From positions 434,001 to 498,000 of the forward strand of contig JAFKKF010000006.1 in assembly GCA_017305635.1 (NCBI GenBank): a stretch of DNA of 64,000 nt, written 5' to 3'. Numbering within the stretch: position 1 is the first letter of the stretch; the number at the start of each line of letters is the position of its first letter. Positions 47,002 to 55,676 of this stretch are shown here, one piece after another. The notes beneath the pieces were generated by a model that was not told the origin of the DNA, did no database searches, and saw only the letters and a program-made list of their open reading frames with translations. The DNA is from Hyphomicrobiales bacterium. Its GTDB lineage: Bacteria; Pseudomonadota; Alphaproteobacteria; Rhizobiales; Kaistiaceae. The translations under genes and the position numbers were made by a program.

Positions 47002-47035
47002 GCGAGGCGCTGCCCGGCGGGCAGCGCCTCGCTTT
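47002..47035 (+). terminator. Intra-operon hairpin with short T run
   Basis: A perfect 13-bp stem, GCGAGGCGCTGCC and its complement, closes a 5-base loop and is followed by TTT. It lies just after the binding-protein stop and before the permease genes. It probably acts as a partial terminator or a 3' RNA-stability element. Confidence 0.65.
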
Positions 47036-47040
47036 CCGGG

Positions 47041-47078
47041 ATACGATCCCCGTCCCCGCGCGGGGGCGGGGTCCGTAT
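47041..47078 (+). repeat. Second inverted repeat between binding protein and permease
   Basis: ATACGATCCCCGTCCCCGCG pairs with the following half ending GGTCCGTAT over almost its full length, with three mismatches. It has no T run. Placed directly after the first hairpin, it adds to the barrier between the binding-protein message and the rest. Confidence 0.6.
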
Positions 47079-47119
47079 CCGCGCTTCCTTCCGATGCAGC
47101 AGGCGGCACCGACCGGCCG

Positions 47120-48016
47120 ATGATGGCTCACGCGACCCGACGCAGGCTCCCGATCCAGGCGGTCGCCGGCACCGTGCCGATGATCCTCGTTTCGGTCGGC
47201 GTCTTCATCATCGGGATCGGCGCCTCGGTTCTCTGGTCCTTCACCTCGTCCAAGCTCTTTCCCGCCTACGACTTCGTCGGGCTCCAGCAGTACCGGCGCC
47301 TGTGGGCCGACGCCCGCTGGCTGATCTCGGTCAACAACATCTGGATCTTCGGGCTGCTCTCGATCGCCTGCAACATGGTCTTCGGCTACCTGCTCGCGGT
47401 CTTCATGGACCAGCGCATCCGCCAGGAGGACACGTTCCGCTCGATCTTCCTCTATCCCTTCGCCATGTCGCTGATCGTCACCGGCCTCGTCTGGCAATGG
47501 GCGCTCGACCCCAACCTCGGCCTGCAGCAAACGGTCCGCAACTGGGGCTGGACGGATTTCAGCTTCGCCCCGCTGGTCGATGCGAAGACGGCGATCTACG
47601 GGCTCGTCGTCGCCGGCATCTGGCAGGGATCGGGGGTGACCATGGCGATCCTGCTCGCGGGCCTGCGCGGCGTCGACGCCGAGATTTGGAAGGCCGCCAG
47701 GGTCGACGGAATCCCGACCTGGCGCACGCACCTCTTCATCGTCGCGCCGATGATGCGGGGTGCCTTCGCCACCGCCTTCGTCCTGCAATGCGTGGCGGTG
47801 GTGCGCGTCTACGACCTCGTCATCGCCATGACCGGCGGCGGCCCGGGCATCGCGACGACCATGCCCGCGGTCTATGTCATCCAGATGATCACCGTCCGCC
47901 AGAACGTCGGCCAGGGCATGGCGGGGGCGACGATGATGCTGCTCCCCATTCTCCTGGTGCTCGCCCTCGGCGGAATCCTCGCCTGGCGGCGGAAGCGCAA
48001 GGGGGTGGCGGCATGA
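47120..48016 (+). CDS. Sugar ABC transporter permease (MalF/UgpA type)
   Basis: A 298-residue permease with about six helices. The EAA loop is EIWKAARVDGIPTWRTHLFIVAPMM (subunit-1 form). The N-terminal helix is VPMILVSVGVFIIGIGASVLW. It follows the binding protein after two hairpins, and its TGA overlaps the ATG of the second permease (ATGA). Confidence 0.9.
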   Translation: MMAHATRRRLPIQAVAGTVPMILVSVGVFIIGIGASVLWSFTSSKLFPAYDFVGLQQYRRLWADARWLISVNNIWIFGLLSIACNMVFGYLLAVFMDQRIRQEDTFRSIFLYPFAMSLIVTGLVWQWALDPNLGLQQTVRNWGWTDFSFAPLVDAKTAIYGLVVAGIWQGSGVTMAILLAGLRGVDAEIWKAARVDGIPTWRTHLFIVAPMMRGAFATAFVLQCVAVVRVYDLVIAMTGGGPGIATTMPAVYVIQMITVRQNVGQGMAGATMMLLPILLVLALGGILAWRRKRKGVAA

Positions 48017-48945
48017 GCGCGGCAGACGTCGCGGCGCCCGGTGCCACCGCGGCCGGGCCGGATGTGCTGGCGGAGCCGCGCGGCCCGAAGCCGCGACGCA
48101 TCTCCGTCGGGCGGATCGGGCTCTACGCCTTCCTCGTCATGTCGGCGATCTTCTTCCTCGTGCCGCTCTACATCATGATCGTCACGTCGCTGAAGGGCAT
48201 GCCGGAGATCCGCCTCGGCCATCTCTTCAACCTGCCGGCGGAGCCGACCCTCCAGCCGTGGGTCGACGCGGCGTTCAGGGCCTGCACCGGCCGCGACTGC
48301 TTCGGCCTCAGTCCGGGCTTCATCAACTCGGTGAAGATCACCGTGCCGAGCGTGATCATCTCGATCGTCTGCGCCTCGCTGAACGGCTACGCGCTGACCT
48401 TCTGGCCCTACAAGGGCGCCAGCTTCCTCTTCGGCGTGCTCGTCTTCGGCGCCTTCGTGCCCTACCAGGTGGTCATCTATCCGCTGATCATCGGGCTCTC
48501 CACCGTCGGCCTCTTCGCGACGCTGCCCGGCATCATCATCGTGCACACCATCTTCGGCATGCCGATCCTGACGCTCCTCTTCCGCAACTTCTACGCCTCG
48601 CTGCCGGTGGAATTGTTCAAGGCCGGGCGCATCGACGGCGCCGGGTTCTGGCGCATCTTCTTCCACATCATGCTGCCGATGTCGGTGCCGATCACGGTGG
48701 TCGCGGTCATCCTGCAGGTGACCGGCATCTGGAACGACTTCCTCTTCGGCATCGTCTTTGCCGGACGCAACAACTGGCCGATGACCGTGCAGCTCAACAA
48801 CATCGTCAACACGACCACGGGCGTGAGGGAATACAACGTCAACATGGCCGCCACGATCCTCACCGCGGCGGTGCCGCTCATCGTCTATTTCGTTTCCGGG
48901 CGGTGGTTCGTGCGCGGCATCGCGGCCGGCGCGGTGAAGGGCTGA
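48013..48945 (+). CDS. Sugar ABC transporter permease (MalG/UgpE type)
   Basis: A 310-residue second permease. After a proline- and alanine-rich N-terminus come six helices, and the EAA loop is ELFKAGRIDGAGFWRIFFHIMLPMS. It starts inside the previous stop codon, so the two permeases are made in step. WNDFLFGIVFAG near the end is typical of MalG-type permeases of the glucose/trehalose group. It is followed after 4 bases by the ATPase. Confidence 0.9.
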   Translation: MSAADVAAPGATAAGPDVLAEPRGPKPRRISVGRIGLYAFLVMSAIFFLVPLYIMIVTSLKGMPEIRLGHLFNLPAEPTLQPWVDAAFRACTGRDCFGLSPGFINSVKITVPSVIISIVCASLNGYALTFWPYKGASFLFGVLVFGAFVPYQVVIYPLIIGLSTVGLFATLPGIIIVHTIFGMPILTLLFRNFYASLPVELFKAGRIDGAGFWRIFFHIMLPMSVPITVVAVILQVTGIWNDFLFGIVFAGRNNWPMTVQLNNIVNTTTGVREYNVNMAATILTAAVPLIVYFVSGRWFVRGIAAGAVKG

Positions 48946-48949
48946 GGCG

Positions 48950-50026
48950 ATGGCAGAAGTATCCGTCCGCGACCTCGAGGTCAGCTTCGGCCACCTGAAG
49001 GTCCTGAAGAGCCTGAACGTCACTGCCAATGACGGCGAGTTCCTCGTCCTCCTTGGCCCGTCGGGCTGCGGAAAATCGACGCTCCTGAACGCCATTGCCG
49101 GGCTCCTCGACATATCCGGCGGGCAGGTCTGGATCGGCGGGCGGAACGTCACCTGGGAGGAGCCGAAGGACCGCGGCATCGGCATGGTATTCCAGTCCTA
49201 CGCGCTCTATCCGCGCATGACGGCGGAGGGCAACCTCGCCTTCGGCCTTCGCATGGCGGGCGTTGCGCGCGACGAGATCGCGCGGCGCGTCGCCAAGGCG
49301 GCGGCGCTCCTCCAGATCGAGCCGCTCCTCAAGCGCCGGCCGGCGGAGCTCTCCGGCGGCCAGCGCCAGCGCGTCGCCATCGGCCGGGCGCTGGTCCGCG
49401 ACGTCGGCGTGTTCCTCTTCGACGAGCCGCTGTCGAACCTCGATGCGAAGCTGCGCGGCGAACTGCGCGTCGAGATCAAGAAGCTCCATACCGAGCTCGG
49501 CTCGACCATGGTCTATGTCACCCACGACCAGATCGAGGCACTGACGCTCGCCGACCGCATCGCGGTGATGAATGGCGGCGTCATCCAGCAGCTGGCGACG
49601 CCGAAGGAGATCTACCGGCGGCCGGTCAACCGCTTCGTCGCCGGCTTCGTCGGCTCGCCGTCCATGAACTTCGTCAGCGGCACGGTCAGCGGCGACGGGA
49701 TCGTGCTTGCCGACGGACAGCGCGTCGGCCTCGCCGGCTATGAATTCGCCGCTCTGCCGGGCGAGGGCCGGCGCGCGGTGCTCGGCATCCGGCCGGAGCA
49801 GATCGACATCCGCCCGGCCGCCGACGGTACCGCCGGCATGAAGCTCGCCGTCTCGGTGGTCGAGCCGATGGGCGCCGACACGCTCGTCTGGACCAATGCC
49901 GGCAGCGATGCGGTCTCGGTGCGTGTCGGCCCGGATGCGAGCTTCGCCCCCGGCCAGGTTCTCGACGTTTCCTTCCAGCCTGCGGTCGCCTCGCTCTTCG
50001 ATGCCGAGAGCGGCGCCCGCCTCTGA
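48950..50026 (+). CDS. Sugar ABC transporter ATPase (UgpC/MsmK type)
   Basis: A 358-residue ATPase of the CUT1 sugar group. Walker A GPSGCGKST, Q-loop MVFQSYALYPRM, signature LSGGQRQRVAIGRA, Walker B VFLFDEPLSNLDA, switch His in VTHDQIEALTLAD. The C-terminal MalK-like regulatory domain has LGIRPEQIDIRPA and VSVVEPMGADTLVW. It lies 4 bases after the second permease and completes the transporter. This type often serves several sugar importers. Confidence 0.92.
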   Translation: MAEVSVRDLEVSFGHLKVLKSLNVTANDGEFLVLLGPSGCGKSTLLNAIAGLLDISGGQVWIGGRNVTWEEPKDRGIGMVFQSYALYPRMTAEGNLAFGLRMAGVARDEIARRVAKAAALLQIEPLLKRRPAELSGGQRQRVAIGRALVRDVGVFLFDEPLSNLDAKLRGELRVEIKKLHTELGSTMVYVTHDQIEALTLADRIAVMNGGVIQQLATPKEIYRRPVNRFVAGFVGSPSMNFVSGTVSGDGIVLADGQRVGLAGYEFAALPGEGRRAVLGIRPEQIDIRPAADGTAGMKLAVSVVEPMGADTLVWTNAGSDAVSVRVGPDASFAPGQVLDVSFQPAVASLFDAESGARL

Positions 50027-50057
50027 GACTTCCCGCCCCAACCAGAACGGCCACGTC

Positions 50058-50819
50058 ATGAAGAAATACCGGATCTCCTTCCAGCTCTACAGCGCGCGCA
50101 AATTCCCGCCGATCGAGGCCCATATCGAGGCGCTCGCCGCGATCGGCTTCGACGCGGTCGAGCCTTTCGGGGGCGCCTACGGCAATGATCCGGCGGGGCT
50201 CCGGAAGAAGCTCGACGCGGCCGGCCTCGCCTGCCCGACGGCCCATGTCGCGCTCGACCTTCTCGACACGGACCGCAAGGCCGCCATCGGCGTCGCCGAG
50301 GAGCTCGGCCTCGAGACCGTCGTCGTGCCCTATCTCGTCGCCGAGAAGCGGCCTGCCGATGCGGCCGGCTGGAAGGCGCTCGGCGCCCGCCTCGCCGAAC
50401 ATGCCGCGGCGCTCGCCGAGAAGGGCTTCAAGCTCGCCTGGCACAATCATGATTTCGAATATGCCGCGCTGCCCGACGGCTCGCGGCCGATCGAGCATCT
50501 GCTTACCGGCAAGGGAGTAGGCTTCGAGGCCGATATCGGCTGGATCGCGCGGGCCGGCAAGGACGCCGGCGCCGAGATCGCCACCTACGGGCCGAAGATC
50601 GCTGCCTTCCACGTCAAGGACCTCGCGCCGGCCGGCACTGCCGTCGATGATGGCTGGACCGATATCGGCGCCGGCACCATCGACTGGAAGGCTCTCCTTC
50701 CCGGCATCGAGAAGTCGGCGAGCGACCTTCTCGTCTTCGAGCACGACAATCCGTCCGACTGGCGCTCCTTCGCCTCGCGCTCCTTCGCCTACGTCTCGAA
50801 GCTCGTCGGGAGGGCGTGA
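50058..50819 (+). CDS. Sugar phosphate isomerase/epimerase-like TIM barrel
   Basis: A 253-residue AP-endonuclease-2-type TIM barrel. FQLYSARKFPPIEAHIEALAAIGFDAVEPFGG at the N-terminus, LAWHNHDFEYA in the middle and DIGWIARAG, AFHVKDLAP and FEHDNPSDW toward the end carry the acidic and His residues that bind the divalent metal. Proteins of this kind act as isomerases, epimerases or dehydratases on sugars and inositols. The ATG opening MKKYRISF is chosen; the upstream in-frame start lies inside the ATPase gene. It is 3 bases before the dehydrogenase gene, so the two likely process the imported sugar. Confidence 0.85.
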   Translation: MKKYRISFQLYSARKFPPIEAHIEALAAIGFDAVEPFGGAYGNDPAGLRKKLDAAGLACPTAHVALDLLDTDRKAAIGVAEELGLETVVVPYLVAEKRPADAAGWKALGARLAEHAAALAEKGFKLAWHNHDFEYAALPDGSRPIEHLLTGKGVGFEADIGWIARAGKDAGAEIATYGPKIAAFHVKDLAPAGTAVDDGWTDIGAGTIDWKALLPGIEKSASDLLVFEHDNPSDWRSFASRSFAYVSKLVGRA

Positions 50820-50822
50820 GCC

Positions 50823-51974
50823 GTGGCGAAGCAGGCAGGCATCGGCATCATCGGCTGCGGCACCATATCGGAGGCCTATCTCCGGCTCGCGCCGAACTTC
50901 GCCAACCTCAAGGTCGTCGCGGTGGCGGACATCGTGGCGGCCGCCGCCAGGACGCGCGCCGAGCAGTTCGGGCTCCGTGCCCTCGGCGTCGACGAACTGC
51001 TCCGCGACGAGAGCATCTCCACCGTCATCAACCTGACGGTACCGGCAGTCCACTACGAGGTCAGCCGCAGCATCCTCTCGGCGGGCAAGAATGCCTATTC
51101 CGAGAAGCCGCTGGCGCTCACCGCGGCCGACGCGAGGAAGCTCGTCGCCGAAGCCGACCGTCGCGGGCTGAAGCTCGGCGGTGCGCCCGACACCTTCCTC
51201 GGCGCCGCCGGGCAGGCGGCCCGGCGCATGCTCGACAAGGGCGCCATCGGCGACGTCATCGCGGGCTCCGCCCATGTCATGGGCCACGGCATGGAGCACT
51301 GGCACCCGCAGCCCGGATTCTACTTCAAGCCGGGCGGCGGGCCGGTCTTCGACATGGGGCCCTATTACATTACCGCCCTGGTCAACCTCCTCGGCGCGGT
51401 GAAGGGCGTCGCCGCCATGGCGACCAGGGGCTTCGCGGAGCGCACCGTTACCGCCGCGGGCCCGATGACCGGCCAGAAGATCAAGGTGAGGACGCCGACG
51501 ACGATCAGCGCGGTGCTCGAATTCGCCTCGGGCACGCAGATCACCTTCGGCGCGAGCTGGGACGTCTGGCGCCACGGCCACCAGAATCCGATCGAGCTCT
51601 ACGGCACCGACGGCACCATGCTGGTGCCCGATCCGAACTTCTTCGCCGGCACGATCTCGGTCACCGAGAAGGGCAGCGAGTACCGCGAAGTGGAAACCGG
51701 CGGCGAGGCCTTCGGTGCCGCCAACTGGCCCTTCGGCGGTCCCTTCACGCGCGCCAACTACCGGATGCTCGGCGTCGCCGACCTTGTCGATGCCGCGGCC
51801 AAGGGTCGCGAGCCGCGCTGCTCGGGGCGGCTCGCCGCCCATGTCGTCGAGGTGATGGAGTCGATCCTCGTCTCGGCGGCCGAGAAGCGCTTCGTCAAGC
51901 TGCGCTCGAGCATCGAGCGGCCGGCACCCCTGACCGCGGCGGACGCGAAACGCTTCGCCGCCCGCACGGCCTGA
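50823..51974 (+). CDS. Gfo/Idh/MocA-family oxidoreductase
   Basis: A 383-residue NAD(P)-dependent sugar dehydrogenase-like enzyme. The nucleotide-binding GIGIIGCGTISEAYLR is at the N-terminus, YSEKPLALT holds the family's conserved EKP, and GGGPVFDMGPYYITALVNL carries the catalytic region (in many members a His lies two turns away; here Tyr-Tyr-Ile). The start is a GTG. It ends the sugar operon. Substrate would be the imported sugar or its keto form. About 300 bases later lies a strong terminator, which may close this transcript. Confidence 0.88.
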   Translation: MAKQAGIGIIGCGTISEAYLRLAPNFANLKVVAVADIVAAAARTRAEQFGLRALGVDELLRDESISTVINLTVPAVHYEVSRSILSAGKNAYSEKPLALTAADARKLVAEADRRGLKLGGAPDTFLGAAGQAARRMLDKGAIGDVIAGSAHVMGHGMEHWHPQPGFYFKPGGGPVFDMGPYYITALVNLLGAVKGVAAMATRGFAERTVTAAGPMTGQKIKVRTPTTISAVLEFASGTQITFGASWDVWRHGHQNPIELYGTDGTMLVPDPNFFAGTISVTEKGSEYREVETGGEAFGAANWPFGGPFTRANYRMLGVADLVDAAAKGREPRCSGRLAAHVVEVMESILVSAAEKRFVKLRSSIERPAPLTAADAKRFAARTA

Positions 51975-52370
51975 GGCGAAGTCATCGACAGGCTTTCAAC
52001 CGCTTGTTAACTGGCCCGGCATTCGCGCTTGCATCGCCGGAGCGGAGTTCCTACCATCCTCCTAGTTCGGTGATTCGAAGCAATTTTCGCCATCGAGTCG
52101 CCGGGTGCAGAACAGGTACATGCGTTAGATCATTTCGACCTGCTGACCAGTTATTCTGACGATCTTATTCGGTTAAGTTTTATGCTCGGCTTTTTAGCCC
52201 CGGGCGCAGAAATGTTAGACAAGGTTCTTGCCAGACCGACCCAGCCGCCGGCCATGAGCCGGCGGTTTCGTTTTTTCAGGGGTCCGCTGCCATGACCATC
52301 CCGGCGCCGGATTTGCACTGTCTTCCCGTGAAACCTATCGTCTGACGGTTTCATCAGGAGAATCCACGCC
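51975..52370. other. 396-base gene-free region with strong terminator; possible small RNA
   Basis: No gene of usual type fits here, and base composition is clearly richer in A+T than around it. It contains CCGGC/GCCGG stem arms near 52018-52043, an anti-Shine-Dalgarno-like CATCCTCCTAG near 52064, an AT-rich patch GGTTAAGTTTTATG near 52171, and a classic terminator at 52245-52276. A 37-codon frame from the ATG at 52181 runs through the terminator hairpin and has no recognisable content. Either this is the long 3' end of the sugar operon or a small RNA of up to about 250 bases. Confidence 0.4.
52245..52276 (+). terminator. Rho-independent terminator
   Basis: CCGCCGGC pairs perfectly with GCCGGCGG around a 5-base loop CATGA and is followed by TTTCGTTTTTT. 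This is the strongest intrinsic terminator seen in the window. It is 271 bases after the dehydrogenase stop, unusually far for its own 3' end. Confidence 0.85.
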
Positions 52371-52832
52371 ATGCTTCCGGCGATCCGCAGGTTCCTCGCC
52401 GAGATCATGGGCGCCCCGGAGCCGCGCCCCTTCACCGAGGACGACCTCCGGCTGTCGGCGGCGGCGCTTCTCTTCCACGTCATCGCGGTGGACGACAACG
52501 TCACGCCGGACGAGCGTGCGAGGCTCCATGACCTCCTCAAGGAGCGCTTCGCCCTTGGCGACCGCGACACGGATGCGCTGATCGCGGCGGCGAAGACTGC
52601 AGACGACGAGGCGGTCGATCTCTACGGCTTCACCAGCGTGCTGAAACGCCATCTCGACGAAAGGGAGCGCGAGCGCATCATCGAGATGATGTGGCAGCTG
52701 GTATTCGCCGACGGCGAGGTCCACGAATTCGAGGAGAACGTCCTCTGGCGCGTGGCGGAGCTGATGGGCGTTTCGTCGCAGGTGCGGATCCGCCTGAAGC
52801 AGTCGGCGCGCGCGACGGCGGCCGGACAATGA
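52371..52832 (+). CDS. TerB-like (tellurite-resistance / DjlA N-terminal) domain protein
   Basis: A 153-residue all-helical protein. AALLFHVIAVDDNVTPDERARLHDLL and MMWQLVFADGEVHEFEENVLWRVAEL are the paired acidic repeats of the TerB fold (xxD...T/V...E), which may bind a metal. The start follows CAGGAGAATCC. TerB-like proteins are linked to tellurite resistance and membrane stress, but many single-domain copies have no known role. A glutamine amidotransferase gene follows after 4 bases. Confidence 0.85.
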   Translation: MLPAIRRFLAEIMGAPEPRPFTEDDLRLSAAALLFHVIAVDDNVTPDERARLHDLLKERFALGDRDTDALIAAAKTADDEAVDLYGFTSVLKRHLDERERERIIEMMWQLVFADGEVHEFEENVLWRVAELMGVSSQVRIRLKQSARATAAGQ

Positions 52833-52836
52833 CGTG

Positions 52837-53571
52837 ATGCCGCAGACCAAGCCGCCCGTACTGATCGTCCTCCACCAGGAACATTCGACGCCGGGCCGCG
52901 TCGGGCTCTGGCTGAGGGCGCATGGCCATCCCCTCGACATCCGCCGGCCGCGCTTCGGCGACAAGCTGCCGGAGACGCTTGCCGGCCATGCCGGCACGAT
53001 CATCTTCGGCGGACCGATGAGCGCCAATGACGACGAGGACTATATCCGCGCCGAGACCGACTGGGTCGGCGTGCCGCTCGCCGAGGGCGCGCCGTTCCTC
53101 GGGCTCTGCCTCGGCGCGCAGATGCTGGCGCGCAACCTCGGTGCTTCCGTAGGTCCCGATCCGCAAGGCCGCGTCGAGATCGGCTACTACCCGATCCGCC
53201 CGACCGAGGCGGGGCTCAAGCTGATGACCTGGCCCGACCAGGTCCATCATTTCCATCGCGAGGGATTCGCGCTGCCGGCCGGCGCGACGCTGCTTGCCGA
53301 AGGCGAGGTCTTCCCCAACCAGGCCTTCTCCTATGGCGACCAGGTCTACGCCTTCCAGTTCCATATCGAGCTGACCATGGCGATGGTCGGACGCTGGACC
53401 GGCCGCATCGGCGAGCGCGCGCAGCTTCCGAACGCGCAGGGCACTGCCGCGCATCTCGCCGGCCGGGCGCTGCACGACTGGAAGACGGCGGCTTTCCTCG
53501 ACCGCTTCCTTGCCCATTGGCTCGCCACCGACCGCCGCCCTGGTGCGGGCACTGCCGAGGCGGCGGAATAG
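52837..53571 (+). CDS. Class I glutamine amidotransferase-like protein
   Basis: A 244-residue GMP-synthase-like GATase domain. The nucleophile Cys is in FLGLCLGAQMLA, and the partner His and Glu are in AFQFHIELTMA. An oxyanion region IIFGGPMSAND is as expected. It is not fused to a synthetase domain, so the ammonia acceptor is unknown; stand-alone members often act on gamma-glutamyl compounds or are of unknown role. The ATG at 52837 is chosen; a GTG one codon earlier is possible. Its end is 2 bases from the end of the convergent polyprenyl synthase gene. Confidence 0.85.
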   Translation: MPQTKPPVLIVLHQEHSTPGRVGLWLRAHGHPLDIRRPRFGDKLPETLAGHAGTIIFGGPMSANDDEDYIRAETDWVGVPLAEGAPFLGLCLGAQMLARNLGASVGPDPQGRVEIGYYPIRPTEAGLKLMTWPDQVHHFHREGFALPAGATLLAEGEVFPNQAFSYGDQVYAFQFHIELTMAMVGRWTGRIGERAQLPNAQGTAAHLAGRALHDWKTAAFLDRFLAHWLATDRRPGAGTAEAAE

Positions 53572-53573
53572 GC

Positions 53574-54473
53574 TCAGGCTTTCCGTTCCGCGGTAAAGCG
53601 GGCGGCGGCGGCGAGGATATCGCCCTCGGCACCGAAATGGCCGACGAGCGCCACGGCATCGGCGGAAACGGCGGCGAGCAGCGCGCGCGACGCCGCGACC
53701 CCGTCCCTTGCGACCATCGTCGCCTTGCCGCGTCCGGCATCCTTGCCGGTCGCCTTGCCGGCGGCTTCGGCGGAAGCGGTGACGTCGAGGAGATCATCGG
53801 CAAGCTGGAAGGCATGGCCGAGCAGCGCACCATAGTCGCGGAGCCGCCTCCGCTCCTCTTCCCGGGCACCGCCGAGCACGGCGCCGGCTTCCGCCGCGAA
53901 GCGGAAGAGCGCGCCGGTCTTCATCGCCTGCATGCGGGCGATCGCGTCGCGGTCGAAGGCGGCGCGCTCGGCGGCGAGGTCGAGCGCCTGGCCGCCCGCC
54001 ATCCCGCCGAGGCCGGAGGCGCGGGCGAGCATGGAGACGAGGGTCGCGCGGATGCCGCCATCGGCCTCGAGGCTCGCCAGGATGTCGAAGGCCATGGTGA
54101 GCAGCGCGTCGCCGGCAAGGATCGCGGTCGCCTCGTCGAAGGCGCGATGCAGGGTCGGGCGGCCGCGGCGCAGGTCGTCGTCGTCCATCGCCGGCAGGTC
54201 GTCGTGGACGAGGCTGTAGGCGTGGACGCATTCGAGCGCGGCGGCGGCCTCGGCAACCGCCGGTCCGGCGGCGCCGAAGAGGCGCGCGGATTCGATCAGG
54301 ACGAAGGGCCGGAGACGCTTGCCGGGGGAGAGTGCCGCGTAGCGCATGGCCTCGCGCAGCCGGTCCGGCCGGGCGATCTCGCCCGCGAGCGCCGCCGGTG
54401 CGAGAAGCCGGTCGAGGGCGGCGTCGGTCGCGTGGGCGGCTTCCGCCAGCCGGTCGTGGAACGTGTTTTCCAT
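53574..54473 (-). CDS. ispA: Polyprenyl (farnesyl/geranylgeranyl) diphosphate synthase
   Basis: A 299-residue trans-prenyltransferase building farnesyl or geranylgeranyl diphosphate for quinones, carotenoids and cell-wall lipids. The first Asp-rich motif is VHDDLPAMDDDDLRRGRPT, the second FQLADDLLDVT; the substrate Lys/Arg lie in GKRLRPFVL. The two residues before the first motif (YSLVHDD) are small to medium, fitting short products. The ATG opening MENTFHDRLAE is chosen. It is divergent from mtgA, with the ATTGCAC motif seen twice in the short gap. Farnesyl versus geranylgeranyl cannot be settled by eye. Confidence 0.88.
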   Translation of the reverse strand: MENTFHDRLAEAAHATDAALDRLLAPAALAGEIARPDRLREAMRYAALSPGKRLRPFVLIESARLFGAAGPAVAEAAAALECVHAYSLVHDDLPAMDDDDLRRGRPTLHRAFDEATAILAGDALLTMAFDILASLEADGGIRATLVSMLARASGLGGMAGGQALDLAAERAAFDRDAIARMQAMKTGALFRFAAEAGAVLGGAREEERRRLRDYGALLGHAFQLADDLLDVTASAEAAGKATGKDAGRGKATMVARDGVAASRALLAAVSADAVALVGHFGAEGDILAAAARFTAERKA

Positions 54474-54577
54474 GGAGCACGGCAATGACGGCAAAGCCGG
54501 GCAGCGGTCAACTGCGCTCGATTGCACTTCGACTGCAGTTAATTGCACCTCAACACGCGGCCGGCTATGCCGGAGGC

Positions 54578-55282
54578 ATGGCCACCGCCGCGAGCACCGA
54601 GGAGCCCGCCGCCCGCCGCCCGCGCCGCCGCTGGTGGCGGATCGCGGCCCGCGTCCTGCTGGTCCTCGTCCTCATCCCGCTCGTCCTCGTGCCGGTCTAT
54701 TGGGTGGTCCCGCCGGTCTCGACGCTGATGATCTACGACCGGCTCTTCGGGCCGGTTTCGCGCACCTGGGTGCCGCTCGAGCGGATGGCGCCCTCGCTGC
54801 CGGCCTCGGTGGTGATGTCGGAGGACGGCAAGTTTTGCGATCATTGGGGGGTCGACTGGGGCGAGCTCACCAAGGTGATCGACAGGCGCAACGGGCCGAA
54901 CCGGGGCGCTTCCACGGTCACGATGCAGGTGGTGAAGAATCTTTTTCTTTGGACTTCGCGGAGCTACATCCGCAAAGGCCTCGAAATACCGCTCGCCCTC
55001 TATGCCGACCTTGTCTGGTCGAAGCGGCGGACGATGGAAATCTACCTCAACATCGTCGAATGGGGACCGGGAATATTCGGGGCCGAAGCCGCCGCGCAGC
55101 GCTATTTCAAGCGTTCCGCCAAGGACTTGACCGCCCAGCAGTCGGCCCTCCTGGTGGCCGCCCTGCCCAATCCGATCGACCGCAACCCCGCCAAGCCGAG
55201 CCGGTTCATGCGCATCCGGGCGCAGGTGATCGCCACCCAGGCCCGCGCCGCCGGAGCCTATATCAATTGCCTCGGGCTCTAG
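54578..55282 (+). CDS. mtgA: Monofunctional biosynthetic peptidoglycan transglycosylase
   Basis: A 234-residue family-51 glycosyltransferase that polymerises lipid II. One N-terminal helix (VLLVLVLIPLVLVPVYWVV) anchors it in the inner membrane. The catalytic Glu is in VVMSEDGKFCDHWGVDW, followed by RGASTVTMQVVKNLFLW and KRRTMEIYLNIVEWGPGIFGAEAAAQRYF, all signature motifs. No transpeptidase domain follows, which separates it from class A PBPs. The start is the ATG after GGAGGC. rpmF follows after a 44-base gap. Confidence 0.93.
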   Translation: MATAASTEEPAARRPRRRWWRIAARVLLVLVLIPLVLVPVYWVVPPVSTLMIYDRLFGPVSRTWVPLERMAPSLPASVVMSEDGKFCDHWGVDWGELTKVIDRRNGPNRGASTVTMQVVKNLFLWTSRSYIRKGLEIPLALYADLVWSKRRTMEIYLNIVEWGPGIFGAEAAAQRYFKRSAKDLTAQQSALLVAALPNPIDRNPAKPSRFMRIRAQVIATQARAAGAYINCLGL

Positions 55283-55326
55283 ACCGTTCTATAAGCCCGG
55301 CACTTTGTTTCCGAGGATGATCTAAA

Positions 55327-55512
55327 ATGGCAGTTCCAAAGCGAAAGACCTCGCGCATGAAGCGCGGCTTCCGGCGGTCCGCCGACGCGCTCAAGAAGCC
55401 GAGCTACGTCGAGGACAAGGACTCGGGCGAGCTGCGCCGTCCGCACCACATCGACCTGAAGTCGGGCATGTATCGCGGCCGGCAGGTGCTCGAGCCGAAG
55501 AGCGAAGCCTGA
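55327..55512 (+). CDS. rpmF: 50S ribosomal protein L32
   Basis: A 61-residue basic protein opening [20 protein letters not shown], the invariable L32 start, and ending in the alphaproteobacterial form [12 protein letters not shown]. There are no zinc-binding Cys residues, as usual in this group. A terminator lies 70 bases after the stop. Confidence 0.97.
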   Translation: MAVPKRKTSRMKRGFRRSADALKKPSYVEDKDSGELRRPHHIDLKSGMYRGRQVLEPKSEA

Positions 55513-55580
55513 CCAGAGCTTCCCGCTCTGGCCTGCGAAGCGCTTTTCCTTCCGGAAGAGCGACAAATCAAGACGGGACG

Positions 55581-55604
55581 GGCCGGCCGTGCGCCGGCCT
55601 TTTT
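55581..55604 (+). terminator. Rho-independent terminator of rpmF
   Basis: GGCCGGC and GCCGGCC form a 7-bp stem with a 5-base loop, then TTTTT. A weaker CCAGAGC/GCTCTGG hairpin lies 50 bases earlier, directly after the stop, without a T run. Confidence 0.8.
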
Positions 55605-55676
55605 CGTTGGCGGGGCTTCCATGTATGATCGCCGCCGCCGAGTCGGGCTGCGGTCGGCCGGGGAACGGGGAAACGG

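Noticed and set aside
52181-52294. A 37-codon peptide gene in the gene-free stretch
   Set aside because: It has no Shine-Dalgarno, runs through the terminator hairpin and T run, and has no recognisable content.
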